A stretch of DNA of 64,000 bases from Apostichopus japonicus (GCF_037975245.1 NC_092564.1:4950484-5014483); one strand, 5' to 3'. Numbered from the stretch's first letter, positions 12,301 to 26,700 are shown. Notes: generated by a model not told the origin, from the sequence alone. Program-made: numbers and translations.

Positions 12301-14829
12301 ACATGTAACATAATGTACAGTATCAGTAGAACAATTTTGTGCATGGATTACCTTCCAATTGGTTAAATTATGCTGCAACAGATGGGATCATTTTTACAAG
12401 TACGTTGCAGAAAGGAAGTCTCCCTACATATACAGTAAATGGCAAGAAAGTGAAGGTTTGGTACGTCTGAAGTACTGTACAATCTTTGATGGTTCACGGT
12501 CAATTGCCACTCAGTTACCAGAAGAACTCTCCTGAACACTTGAAGGCTGACTGGTATAGTATATGCATACAGCATATACTGTTAAACGGACATTACATGT
12601 ATGGTAGGATCTACTGTACAGTATTTGCTGTCATCGCCCAGAGTCATGTTTAATTGGATGGTTACCTGTTACAACGAAATATTACCCCAGGGTATGAATA
12701 TTCATTGGTAATGCACACTGAATGATTGCACTTGTCAGTAATTGGTGATTTGTCAAATTATGGTTCCAAGATTATCTTTCCTAATACTGATTCAGGTCGT
12801 GGGATTCTAAATTGTGCAACTTGAAGCTGTACTGTACTGTAGCACCACAGGACGCTAAAGTATATCAATTTTGATTGGTGAACATTAAGTCGGTAAACAG
12901 AGACAACGTTCTCAATTCTAATGTACAGGTCATTACTTGGACAAACTTCTTGCCGGGCTCACTTTACATCACCTTGGTGTCTGTATTATCCATGCTAATG
13001 GCTGACGTTGATTGTACGTAGTACTGTACAGTCTGTAAATATGATACTGTGGCCAATTCCCAGCATTTCCCATATAAGTTTGTATTTTTCATTCATATGT
13101 GTCTGTATGTTTGTAGTGACAGCAGCTGGCATCAAAAGTTCAATAAATTAAGTTTTTCTGGATGATTACTGTAGAAACGATTGAAACCATGGTGATCTCC
13201 AAACGACAAGAGATTAAAGCATCCTGTACTGTAGTTTCTAAACAATCAGCGTTTTCATACGTCTGTCAAACTTAGCATACAGTATGTGTGTTCCTGTTTG
13301 TCGAATGTCTCCTGATTGTGCTATCAGATTGCTGTTGCTATTTTATCCAGGCTCAAATCCTGGTACAGTTAAAGTACATTACGTTTTTACAGTACTTACA
13401 CAACAGTGCACACTATCCAACAACAACTTTAGGCATTCAATCACCAACCGTAATGATTGTTTCTCAGATTTCAGTTTCACATTCGTCCATGTGTCCACCT
13501 TTGGACATTCACCGATGCCACCATTTTATCAACTCAGTAATCAATTTGAAAGTAAGAAAATGATATTTAATGACACTAAGCTAAACAGCCGGCAGTTTTC
13601 ATTGAGTCAGCAGATTTCTGTTTAGAAATAATATTTAATATGTAATTATTTTGGTTGATATGGTTATTGCAGTCAACTTACAGTACATGTAGGCTATACT
13701 GTATGTCAATTGACAAACGTTTCTCAGAAGTTATCGGTTTAAACACCTCTCTTGGTCACTGCCCAATACTTTCATGATTTCATCGATACTCTGTGTCAGT
13801 TTTGCAGCTCTAGGTAAGTGCCACATGTATGCTGTCTCTGCAGACATTTTTTCTTACTGTGCTGTACTGTACGTCCTGAGTGAGTACTGTACAATACTAC
13901 ATGTACAGTATGCATTCAAGCAGCACTGTGAACACACAGGAAGACTGACACCACAGTACCTGTTTAATAGTTTATGCACGAAGTGGGAATGTTCAATAAA
14001 TGTCTGTTAATATTGTCTAGTCTTGGGGGGGCGGGGGGGGGGGTATTCAGGGTGTCCTTGGGATGGAAAGAGGATCTTTAGAGGAAGTTTTGTCAGATAA
14101 TATTGATGTACTGTATCAACTGCAGCAGCAGGTTGTTATCTGGCTGTTGAAAATATTGATGTACATAGTGAACGGTTATCAGCGGAAGATTAAAAGTTTT
14201 TCAATGTTTGTTCGTTTCTGTAACAAGGTATTAATATGTTCCGACAGTATGTTCGTGCTGTACAGTATGAACTGTGCTGCATTGATTTTCGATACTGGAC
14301 TTACAGTAGTAATGAGTCTGGTAGTAACATTAGGTATAAAACTAAGTACTGAATATTGATAGAGCTTTGGGTGAGTTTAAATGCCTCGATGTACAAGATT
14401 ATCATATTCTACTGTAAAGACCATTTGCTATAGTGGCCTCATTACATTACATTGCAGATATGTACGTATACAGTAGCCATAGATTCACTAACTTGCGGAC
14501 ATGCACAAGATGACCACAGTCTACTGTACATAGACAGATGTCTATAGTGGCTTTGGCGTTAACTTTTCCAGACATACAGTACAGCTATTGATGCACTAAC
14601 ATGCCAGTTTGGTCAAATATGCATGATGCCTTTCTTCATCTTAAGAAATATAAATAATTTAATATTAAAAGCTATTGTAAAAGTATTGTTCTTGTACAGT
14701 ACAGTATATTAGCTAACCTTGTCAGACAATGACTGTTTATGGATACATCATACGTAGGTCCATATGTGCTGATTGTTTTCATCATGGAATGCTTAGTAAG
14801 TGACCAGTCGTTTTGTAGCTGTTCAAACG

Positions 14830-15165
14830 TAAGTTAAAGGTCATCGGTTTCTCCCAAAATATGCAAGAGAGTAGCAACAAGTTTTTCAAGGATAAATCAA
14901 CAATAAGATTATAATAGCCTAATATAAGTGAAGCTTCCAATGAGAATTTGCCAAGATGACATCACAGACTCCCCTACTGTTATCCAACTTCCTGGAGTAG
15001 TTGAAGGTTTAATCAGTAAAATGGGTTACATTCAATCAAAAATATCTTGAGTTATTGGCATGATATTGAGATGGGGTTTTCAACTAGCAGTGTGTAATAT
15101 TTCTCTCTTCCATATAAGTTTCACATTGTTTATCAACAGAATATCCCTTTAAACTTCAGGAAGTA
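14830..15165 (-). repeat. Possible MITE-like element related to the one at 5000-5388
   Basis: Read on the minus strand it begins TTTAAAGGGATATTC and contains GTGATGTCA, as does the element near 5 kb. The other end carries GTTAAAGGTCATCGG. The resemblance is weak and based on short words only. Confidence 0.2.
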
Positions 15166-18100
15166 CTGCAAAGTTGTGGGTTAAAGTACAGTGCAATACA
15201 GTACAGTGTAGTACAGTGCAGTGCAATACAGTGGTATCCTTGGTGGTTGCAAATCCTGATCACACTACAGCACCAGTGTACTGTATGTCAGACAGGAACT
15301 GATGTTGGGTCTCTAATTGACCATAATTGACCTAATTGAACCTGCTCTGAAAATGTTCTGTCCTTTGCTGCTCATGGCACGCCCCCATGAGCATTTCTTG
15401 TACAACATTTCTGGGATCTTATTAACATCTAAACTACTGTACTTACAGCATAAACTCCTGTAAGACTGCAAAGTGTACAATACTTCAATGGGAAGTCCTA
15501 ACCCTGCATACCTTTGATCTATTTTGTTACAGTACTTAGTTTCTTTGAAGTTAAATCTTCCATTTGTTTTTGAATGGATGTTGACTACTTGTTTGGGTGA
15601 TGATATTGATCCATATATATGTGGATGCTTGTACTAGCCTGTCACTTGACAATACAAGTCTATCAGCCCATGTAAGAACAAATTGATCGGCACTTTTTGA
15701 AGGATGCAGTGCAGCGTTCTGTTGTGTTAGCAAGACTAAAATGTAACACTACTGTAATGATCATGGTTACATTTTCCTCTGACTTACTTAATTGTTGACA
15801 TAGCTGTGCAAAGCAGGTGTTGAATATTATTAACATGCATGGTTTGTGATCCATGTGGAATGCACATATTGTGATATTTTAACTTTGTGAAAGAGAAAAT
15901 TATTTACGCTGCGTGTGCTTTATTGTTTACAGGTTCTGTGTCACGGTAAGTTCATTTTACAGTACAGTACAGAATATTTTGTGTCCATGAATTTCAGCTT
16001 AGCTACAGTGTCTCTACTCTGAGTTTACAGTACAGCATACTGGATCGCATGCACACATATGTAGTGCATACAGTACATTACAGTATGGGTTTATTGAGTA
16101 TGTTCGTACAGTATCCATACAGTAGCTCTCATCAATGTCAAGGGGAGAAATCGCCATTCAAAACGATGGTCAAGTTATATAGAATGACATATAAACTGCG
16201 AACTTGAATGGCACTTTGGAGTTGGTGCCAGTACTACTGTCTATGTATGTAGGCCCTTACTGTACATTAATTGTACTTAAAAGGTATGGTTTAGTGGAAA
16301 TTTTACTTAACTGATGAAAGAGGAACAATTCCTTGGGCAGCATCCTGGATCCTGGTGAAGTTTGCTCATCGAATTCCTTCCGTACCGATTTCAAACTAGA
16401 ACAGCATTTGAAGATGACTCTTTTGATGCTCAATGTGAACTTGAAGCAATTATGTGTGATATCGGAGAAGCACACTGACGAATTTCTTGTGTCTGTCTTT
16501 GAAGTTAACATCCAATTTCCTACTTCAAAAATGTAGTAATGTACATCACATTTCAGTCATTGTCATACACTGTTAACTTCACATACAGTATCTTTTGGGT
16601 AAATTTGGAATGCTAACCAATCCAAGGTCAACACAATAATTGAAAAGTAAAGAACAGAATACAATATTTTGCTGTTAGTGTGCAAAGTTCTATGACATCA
16701 CATCTGTGTGCTTTAAGTTCACTGATGGCACAAATTGTGGCAATTTCAATTATCAAAATACTGATAATGATATGTAAGAATTGGATGCAAACTTCACCAC
16801 ATGATCTAAAGTTAGAATTTGTTCCTCTTTCATTCCGTCAAAATAAAGATTTAAAATACATAAATTTTCCTCTGAACTGCCCTTTAAAGACATCATATTA
16901 CCTACAATTCAGTAATGCAATGAAAGCTCACCCCAGACTACCTCCCTGACTGCACAAAGTACAGTATGTAGTACTAGTTACATGGTAATGTGATGGTATG
17001 GAGCTTTAGTAATAGTTGCCACATTATTTTCCTTTCACTGTACAAAACTTTACACTAGAAAGTTTCCATTAAAAAGACCCAACAAAATGGTCAGCTGAAA
17101 CATCATTGACAAAAAGATAACAACTTTTCAAGGTTTTTTGGTCTTCTCTGAGGAAGTGATAAATGGTTAATCTTACACAGTGTTTATCTTAGAACATTGT
17201 AGAAATGATGTAAGTACTGTAATAAAGGTACTTTCGGAGATTATCATCAAACTGTTTGATATCGTTGCTAACTTTCTGACCCAGCTCAAGAGGAGCCTCA
17301 AAATAAGGAAATGAAGAAGGATTTCATTTCTCTATTGAATCGGTAAATACTGTACAGAAATGAAAACAAGTAACATCCTGAATGGACATGCAGGCTGTTT
17401 CATTAACTAAAGTATGCTGTAAGTATGGCAGGGCTTATTAACAGTGAGAAAAGGTATAGCAGCAATTTCCCACTTTTAATGCTTGCTAGAGACATACCTA
17501 CAGTACAGTAGGTGAACAGCATTTGTACACAGAATCGTAAAGTTCCGTAAACGTTTTTTTTAAATTACTATCAATTTTGGTTACAACTTTACCGACAAGG
17601 CCACGTAGTGTGTACAATGTTGAAACAGAATGGAAATAACTTTGTGTGGTGGTGACAACTGAAAGCTTTCACCTGGGCTACAGTATGCACATTTGTTACT
17701 GTGTGTTATAATGTCAAGCTGCTCCTTTAGTGTGACCATTAACTGGTCTCCATTCCGTCCACACCCGAAGCAGTGCAAATGACCGTCTCAAAGTCGTCAT
17801 TGATGAAGATGAAGAAGGCTAGCTTTGTAGTTGCTGATGTTGGCTTTAAAATCATACACGTACAGTAGTTACAGTATACTGTAACCATGCTGTGAAGTTT
17901 TCAATAATTATACCTCTGGCCAAGCTCAATTTCTTCAAGTTCCTGATTGGAAGCCTTTCATTTCCTTGACAAGATGTCCATCTAATGATTTGATGGATAC
18001 AAGAAATCAAAAGGAAATGTGTCAGCAAGAGGAAATTCAAATATTTTCTAGGAAAGTTCTAGTTTTGAAAATTGTCAAAGTCAGTGTGCTTGGTATGTAG

Positions 18101-18747
18101 GACTTGGTGCTAAACCTGTTATGTTGTTAATCAACCTGAGCGCTGTAACTAGCACACCTGTGTGAGACTCCCTTCCCTTTCCTTCTATTTATTTATTTAT
18201 TTTGGCCATCCTTCCCTCATTTTCCACCAAGTCAGAGCTCCCTTATCGAAGCCTTTTCGAGCCTTTTGGATCATGATTATTGAATAGTGATAAAGCATAC
18301 TATTAGTATAGACTTAAACAATTGTAAATTAGCCATCCCGCCTCGAATGAACTTAGAACATTATATTTTTACAGAAGTGTTTACAATAATAATTGTATAA
18401 CTTATTCTTTGTCTGGAGGGAGGAGGGGAGTGGGGGGGGGGAGGGGAAGCACTGTGCTATGACTAGTGCTATTATCTTACCTGTAGACTGACACACTGAG
18501 TATGAATGAGTTTTTGTGCTGTACCCGCAAGTGAAGGTATTGAACATGTAATGAAAGTGAAATTGAATTGGATTTTTCATTGTTGGAATGTAAAAGATGT
18601 TGAAACTGTAGAATCATTTATGGTGGTGTAGTTGTTTGGAGAAATTTCACATCTGTTATTAAAATAAAGAAAAATTACAAATTGCTTTCAGATTTTCTAT
18701 ATTATACTGTAGTTGAAACCATCCTTTTTATTTTGTTTCCTTTTCAG

Positions 18748-20703
18748 AATGAAGACATTCTTGTTCATTGGCCTCGAAGATTTTTCCTACCGAACTCTTC
18801 CTCCGCAGTGAAGGAAGTCTCTGCAAGTTAGATTGTAAGATTTAAGGAATTAATATTTTTACAAAATGGAGAATCTTGAGAACGAACCACCTTCATCAAA
18901 TTTAAGGAGATTAGACTGCGATAGAACATCACCCATAGGAAAAGAGTTCCTTTTCCTGGTTTTTGGACCAGTAGAAGAATTTCCCTTGTGCTCAAACTAG
19001 ACACTCCAACATGAGCAGTAGTTTAAGTAGAAATTCCAAAGTTAGAAAAAGTTTTAGATTAGAAATTACCCTAGAGAAGAGTACTGTGGAAACTTCTGGG
19101 TCCCTGGAAACCTTGAAGTCTGACATCCCAACCTCATCCGAAAGGGAATTTACAAATTCGAAAACCTGGAGCAGTGACCCAAAGTTGGTTAAAGACGCTC
19201 CGAGTCCTGCAGTGGCTAAAAAGTCGTCATCGTCCGGTAATATTGCAAAGTCTTTGATTTCAGGCAAATGGAAAAACAGCAACAGAGGATCTGAAAAGAC
19301 TATGAACCATACTGATGATGGTGCCACCAATGGAGCTAGTAGTAGTAGTCAAAAGACAAAGACCAGTCCTGTCACGAGAATTAAAACTGTGATACGCTCA
19401 ACGAAAGAAACAATTGTGGAAAAGCTTCCAGGTCTTTCTTCTAAGAATTCTTCAAAATGGCTTCAGCGTTCACGACCAAGAAGTGTAGGTGCATCTCAGC
19501 GCTATGGCGTCCACTGCAACGGCAATATACACCAAAGGGATCCAAGTCTATCACCGCCTCGTGATAGGAGAAGCCCCACAAAGGTAGATCGGAGCCGCTC
19601 CTTCAACGCCAAAAGCCGTGTCACCATTGACAACTTCGTTGCCAAACGTTGTGAAGTCTGGGAGCGAAAGTCGAGGGACTCGAGTCCAGAGCGAACAGTA
19701 ATTTTACCATTAGATTTGCCTTCTTCAGAGTCTGACCGGAAATCACTTATAAGACAAAGGACTGCTATGCTGTTTGAGCCAAAGGCTGCTGAGAGTACAA
19801 TACCAAGCAAAAAACAGCTCCTCTTAGATTTGAACGGTAGGACACCCAAGGGAACTCCATCCCAATCTAAACCAGCCAAACCGCAGTTGAAACCAAAGCG
19901 GGTGAACTTGTTCAAACGCGGTTCGCCTGTGAAACCTACCGAAGCGCATCACACAGAACCGACGGAACCTGAACCAGAGGTCCAGAACTCTTGCCCTCCG
20001 ACCGACGAGAGAGTCGTAAACGGAAATCAGCCCGCCATGGGTAAAACGTGTAGTGTACATCAGGAGGGGAGTGTCATTGAGGACGATTATGGGATAGACG
20101 TTTTGAAAACAGGGTACGACCAGTACGCCAACTGCAACGGCGTCACACCGTCCTCACCGAATCACTCAAGTAAGGACAGGTCACCCGATAAGCGATCTGC
20201 TAAGTACGAAAAAGAAAACCAAAACGTTGTCTTGCCAAAAGCTTCCAAACACAGGACCACAAGTAATTCCTCCAAAACACAGGAGGCTGTGCAATCAAAC
20301 GGTTGTGTTCCAAATGGGGTTTTAACGGAGAGGTTGGACAAGAACTTGTCCAACTATGAACTCCCTTCGAGATATGGTGGCGAGGTCACCAAACGACAGA
20401 CGGTCGCGACCCTTAATGGGGTTAAACTCGTAGACACTGTGATCGAAGGCGGCGGGGATGTCAAAAAGAAGGAACAGACGATCCCCGTGGACCACCCCAA
20501 GATCGACGACGTCGTGTTCGAAAACTCTGAAACTGTCGACAGGAGAGAGACGGTTGTAACGTTAAATGGAGTGCAGCTAGTGGAAAAGGAAGCAGAGAAA
20601 GATGGCTATTACTTCATCGATATTGTAAACAGGACCCAAGATGAACTGGAAGTATTATCCCGCGGCGCAGACGTTGATTTGGAGTCCGAACTTCCGGAGG
20701 AAG
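18748..20703 (+). CDS. DLGAP: DLGAP exon with leader and large coding part (CDS from 19011)
   Basis: It begins after the acceptor TTTCCTTTTCAG (ending 18747) and ends at GGAAG|GTAAGC, phase 1. The coding part (564 codons plus one base) starts at ATG 19011: an in-frame TAG at 18972-18974 excludes an earlier start in this exon, and the ATG has A at -3. The leader carries two uORFs. Notable are many RS/SP-type phosphosite-like motifs at about residues 150-230 and a repeated TVxTLNGVxLV motif at residues 464 and 514. The last codons (SELPEE, then the split codon) flow into SGRLRAA of the next exon. Confidence 0.9.
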
Positions 20704-23700
20704 GTAAGCTCTAACCTAGAAGGCCTAGTGGCGAGCATGTTGTGTCGGGCCACCACTGTTGATTTTGATTTGATTTATTTTACAAAATAAAGATACAAAG
20801 ACAATGCAAGATGCAAGGTGTAGGTCTCAGATGAAAACTTGTGCACAGGAAAATTACCAGTACTGTGTTCTCATTATGTAAAGGTATACTGTAGTACACT
20901 GGTAACAATATGACCTAATATGGTATTTAGGGTAACCTTCCTTGCTGGCTGAACAGTGTAATTTATCAACCTTGACAATCATTGATCATTCATTGTACCA
21001 AGTGTCATTGGGTATCAAAGTGCTGAGTGGTCTACTTACAAACTGTACCAACTCAATTCTCATGAGTAAAGTACAGTACTGTAGAATGAGAAAGTGAAAT
21101 AAAATACATACACAGAGGCATTAAAATACTGTGGTAGGCAATAAGGACATTCAGTGACTGTAGGTTGGAATAGGTATGGGGTTGGATAGGTTAGTGTGCT
21201 AACACTATGGAGATTATTCTTAATTTCAACATTCACTAGATGTATGGTAGGCTGGCTTAGGATTTCAATCATGGCAATGTCATGTCATGTGACATTATTT
21301 AATTCAAAGACAATTAAATTAATTAAGTCATTGGGTTCACAACACTTCAACTTTAAGCATTCATGTGTCATGGTTTCTGTTACATATATTGGCAGCTGAA
21401 AAGGGGGGGGGGGGGGGAAACTGACGAAGTCTGTTTTTGCTGTGTTTTTGCTTGGTCACATTTGTTAGTTTGATACTAGAGTAACTACTGTACGTACTAA
21501 CTGTACTGTTGCCATATATACATGTCAGTATTTAAATAACGGAGTCCTGGCCGTTGAGTACAGTGTTGCTCAACAGGTGAGGTCGTGCAAGTACAGAATG
21601 CAAATTGTTGCACGGCTACATGTTACAGCACTCGTGTATAGTACATTACTATACATTCAGTATTGTACTGTAGTGTGAACACACAGTGCAAAGATCATCC
21701 GTATGGATATATAATACTGTACAGTGAAGTGTTTATAAAGATAATGTTTGATAACGATTATGAACAGACCTGAGAGTCAACACTTTATTAAATATTAAAT
21801 CAGTTCTGTCATAGAGACACACCCATTGTTGCTATGAATACACTGTTGTCCTGCTCTGTAGTATACTGTACATGGATGACTCATCATAATTCTCTCTGTA
21901 TTTACAGTATCATGAATTGACTATTTACAATTTAGTCGCTATTTGCTTATCATGTGACATTATTATCATGTGACAGTTATGAAAATGGAATTTGATGTTG
22001 ATGTTGGTAATTTTCAAAATGGAAACTAAAGAAACTGTACTGTAGAAGCAGCTCAATGGAGACATGGATGTGGATCACATTGAAGTACACAAAATCAAAG
22101 TTGATGGATCGTGCACGGCCGCTTACTTACATTTGTCAAGTTTGTAACTAAGCCTTCTCTGCGGGGTTTTGTGAAAGGGCAAACAGGTTATTTACTGGAA
22201 ATGCACTCCCCTGTCAGAACTGTCAGTAGACTGAACATGTATGCTCTTGTGGAGGGCCTAATAGACTGCCATTTGGAAAACCTGCAGAAAATCTGAGAAT
22301 GCACATATTTTACCCCCAAAAATGTCCCTTTCAAGATGTAAGCAGCCTGTAAATTTACTTTGCTTCTTGCTTACAGTACCTGTCTCCCCACAACCTTAGC
22401 ACTCTTTTTCTGCCCTACCTAGAATAAACTGATAACTCTTTAACACTGTGACTTTAGAACCCTTCCGGTCAATGCCCTTCCTTCTCTTTCTACCACCCAA
22501 AGTGCTGTGTGCCTACATCTTTCTATTTTTGTGTGGAATCTAATATTTGACTTATTTTGATCAGAACAGTGTTATACTAGAAATTTGTCTTGCTCCTCAC
22601 TACTGTGATACTGTGTCAGCACTACTGTACAAGTCTACATATATATAGTACGTGTCCAAGTCATGATACAGTATAAGTAGGTTTGTAGCAATAAAACGAC
22701 CAATGCAGATGCCCAATCTTGGCATTACGGAAACTCATGTCACGACTTGCAGAGAAATTGATATGATACTGTACATATATATTCTAGCGTGGGCAGATCA
22801 ATGGCTGTTGTGTAAACATGAATAAGCACAACACAAACTTGTGATATTCACTAAGGAACTTGAATCCAATACAAAAACATTTCATTTCCTTTGTCCAGTC
22901 AATTATACAAGTGTCTTTATATGTAAGTTATCCTTTAAGAGTAAATCAAATTGAGCATTGCGTTACAGTACTTTGTTTAGTTCATATAACAGGAAATAAA
23001 TGTTTTAGCTGTATAATTAGAACTGTGTTACATGTATACATTTTTTTATATTTAACAATGAGTGGATGAAACTAGGACAGTTTGAGATGTAACTATAAAT
23101 TGTGGGTGGTCATAGAACTTGTTGACAATCTTAGGCCCTGTATACGTTGGGGATTCGACACACCCCATCTATCAGTTCAGCATTATAGTGATTTTGAAGT
23201 TGCCCACACATTTTCTGTACATTTGTTACACCCTGCGCCTTGTATCAGACCCAGCAGTTACGATCACGAAACAGGCTCTCATTCGAGGTTACTTAACGGG
23301 AAGAAACGACCCAAAACCATAAGCCATCTGATGTGCAGCGCTGTTACTGTACTAATGCCTACTAGTTGGGCAAGTAACAAACAACAACAGAAGTTATACT
23401 GTAGGTCCTGTCTGATCCTGGTTCAACACAAGAGCTGCCTTTGCATTGAAACTTTAAGGTGAAAGCACAGGGTCTGATTCTCCCTCAATTCTAGTCTATG
23501 GTAGGATCTAGCCACCTTTACATTACGTTTACTGTACATTACATTTACAGTAAACAGGTAGCCTGGGGTTCAACAACTTGTGCTTTGCGATCAAATGTAG
23601 ACATAGACAAGGCCTTGATGATTCCATCATGTAACAAATGATATTTAAATTCCACCCACAAATAATGTGGAGATTGAGTTGTTATTGACTTACAACTTTT

Positions 23701-26700
23701 TTAACCCAAACTTTGAAGAAGGATGTTTTGGTTGTTGGTTTGGTTAATATGAGAGACAGACATAATTATGACTGATACTGGGTAGTTCAAAATGTGGTTT
23801 TTCAATCACACACATATATTACCAGCAAAGGTAGTATCAGCCACAATCTCCCCATTGATCCTTTGCCCCAATAGACTGTAATCATATCCAATCCAAGAGT
23901 GGCTTAAACTGTTTTTGAGGGAAGTAGTTTGTTTGCACCAGTAAACTGCAATTTAACCTGAGAATGGAGACCTGGTATGATACTACTGCATACAGCAGTT
24001 CAGTATTGTACTGTGATGCATTGGCCAGTGTATTTAATTGCCTTACAATACATAGTACATGCAGTACTTCAGTGTTATGGCTGGTATTAACAACCTGCTT
24101 GAGATGTTCCAATTATTGTAGGCTGACAGGAAGGTGTACTCCACTCCAAGTGGAGATAAAGGAAATATTCTTATTATAAAAATGCTTGTTGCCGGAGTGA
24201 CCCCTGGAAAACAGACAATCCATTTCCGCAGTCCATATCTAGCTCCGCACACACTTATTTGAATTGTCTTTTAATTTTTTTTTTTTATCTTTATCAAAGT
24301 CTTATGAATAGGAAAGTTTATGACAAGTTTAGTTCTATAAAGAACCCTGGGCAATGTTGTTGAGATTTGGCCAATAATATAATAGTACAGCTGTTTTAAT
24401 ATGTTTGCAGCTGGTGTTCAAGAAAATTGTTGCTCTTTTAATGATTACAAAGTAGGTCTGAAAATGGAAATGTCCCTCAGATAGTTAACCTGAAAAGGTG
24501 ATTGTGTCTAAAAGAAAAATTTTGTCAGGAAATGATAAATTCCTAGCTCAAGAGTTTTACATTTTTATCAGCATTCAGTATTGTAGTCTTTGTAGATCAC
24601 TTTCTAGGGAAGGTATTGAGCATTTAGCAATGGAATTTGTAAATACACGACTAATTGAGTTTATTACTTACAGCCCTTATGTATACATACAGTAGATGTA
24701 TGTGTAGGCCATACAAGTAACCAGTGCATTCGGTTTTGTTGCATTGTGCAATCCTGCAGTACTGTACGTCTAACAGGCCCAACATCTGATGTACAGTATT
24801 GTTATGCACAAGTTTACAGTAGACAATGCATAATCCACAGACAATTGAACTCTTTAAATAATATTTAAGTTTGTTTAATTCTAATTACAAAAAAACTGAA
24901 CTTCTCCTGAAATCCCTCCCCTGCCGCTTTCTGGGTTGTGAAATACTGGGTGTGATCCAGGGTTACAAGGTAATTGCAACGTATTGTGGCTTCAGACTGG
25001 CACCCCCAGCTACATATGTACAGTAGGGTGATCACCATCGATGAAGGGCTGGATAGCTCAGTTGGTAGAGCACTGGGCCTCTAACCCAGAGGTCAATGGT
25101 TTGAATCACATTCTACTGTAGCCATAATTTTCTTTGTACTTTTCCAAATAATATTCCATAAAGTTTATGGACTTCAGTATAAAGTAGCAGGCCATCAAAG
25201 AATATAGACTTTAACTCGAACATGTTAAATTACCAGCTGGTACCGTAGGGCAGAAATTAGTAGGAAAATTACAGTGTATAACTTTATAGTTTGCACTGTT
25301 TACCAATGAAATACCTGTAGGCCTCTTAGGGGACTCCCTCAACAATGCATTGTAAATTGTTGGTTTGTTATCAAATATATATACTGTACTTCTATATGTT
25401 GATTGTGTACTTTAAATACGCATAAAGTTCTACTCCAGGGTGAAATTGTGTAGGTGTCCTTTCTTGTGTAAAACACTGATTGTATAGTTCTACTTACAGT
25501 ACTTAGTAATTAGAGTATTCTAACTAAACCCAAGGTTTAGAAAGAGCCTAATAACTAGTACATTGCATCGTCGTAACTCAAACCCTGGCTTGTAAACATC
25601 GTACATGCACTCGTTGGAATTACTGTAGGGTGTGTAGTACTAGTACCTCCTCATTTCAAGCCCTTTACCCAGATATTTTTAGGTGAAGGTGCCATGTTCA
25701 ACGTCCACAATCCCTGTCTAGTACAGTCAACAGATTTGCACACAACCATGTTATCATTGGTTTCAAGTTGAATGCCAGTATCAGCTCAGTGTCTTACAAC
25801 AGATCTAGATTAATATGGTGAAAGTTTTACTGTAAACCTGCAGTTAAGTACATTAAAAGAGGGGTTTTCAGTGTTAAACTCTAGCGAAATAAGTATGCCA
25901 TATATATATGTTATGTACTGTATAGTACAGTAGTAGCCTACTGTTTGTAGTTTTAATTCTATCTATTGATGGGATTTCTGAATATTCATCCTTGTGGACC
26001 TTAGTAAGCTCAATTACCTTCACAGTTCACACTTGCTGTGGTACTCTACTGTTAACATTGTTTATGATGGTAAACGATTGTAGGTTGTTGGTTCATTGAA
26101 CAATAGGTACCATAGCCTCTTGGTCTAATATACTTTGTGAAAGGGATCAAGCATTCAATCTTAAGGTGAACTATACACCAAGTTGCCATACCATGTACAG
26201 TACACAAGACATAATGATTATTTGGATCACTGCATTATAATACCAATTTAAGAGTGCTGTCTATGCAGTGAGTTAGCAGAATCAATAACTACTGTAAAGA
26301 GTGTTCATAGGCATTTAATCCTCTCACTAAAGTTAATGTGTGAAATCCTTTCTTTTTTATTCATCACATTCACTATTGACAGTAGGTGAGAACCAAAGCA
26401 TTTTAACAGCACTTGATGGTGTGTTTACATGTACAGTATGTGTAGATTGTGTGCATACATGTACAGTACTTAGAGGGTATGTGTGTGTGATGCCTTGGCT
26501 TGTAAACATAACAACTAACAATGCACATGGTTGGTTTACTTCGCTCCTCTCTTACTTGCCTCCCACTCCACAATTGCACTTTCCTTTCTACCGAACTACA
26601 CATTTGGAAAACGTTTTAGCAATGTGTCCTCGCTCCCTGGGCCAAGCCCACTAATTCCTACTTCCGTATCTACCACCTGGAAGTTACTACACATAGTTTT

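Larger units (their letters stand above)
7201..18747. other. Large non-coding stretch, probably 5' intron or upstream region of the DLGAP gene
   Basis: No conserved exon was recognised. From about 9.8 kb onward it is densely sprinkled with TACTGTA and TACAGTA heptamers, often in series (for example 12830-12841, 14695-14706, 15958-15972, 17499-17510). G-runs occur at about 14026-14042 and 18432-18442. Because the DLGAP leader at 18748 begins at a splice acceptor, at least one untranslated 5' exon must lie upstream, possibly here. Confidence 0.45.

Noticed and set aside
18992-20353. Several antisense frames over the large DLGAP exon
   Set aside because: Shadows of a strongly supported coding exon; no family resemblance.
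21404-21417. G- and C-runs here and at about 690, 2141, 14026, 18432, 50352, 56777, 58498 and 61898 as regulatory G-quadruplexes
   Set aside because: Single homopolymer runs without the spaced four-tract pattern; more likely slippage-prone simple sequence.
23082-23462. 126-codon plus-strand frame in a DLGAP intron
   Set aside because: No domain, no splice signals in register, and not needed for the DLGAP protein; a chance frame is the simplest explanation.
25047-25123. A functional tRNA-Arg(TCT) gene
   Set aside because: Position 33 is C and the acceptor arm is split by an extra CTGTA; SINE-derived.
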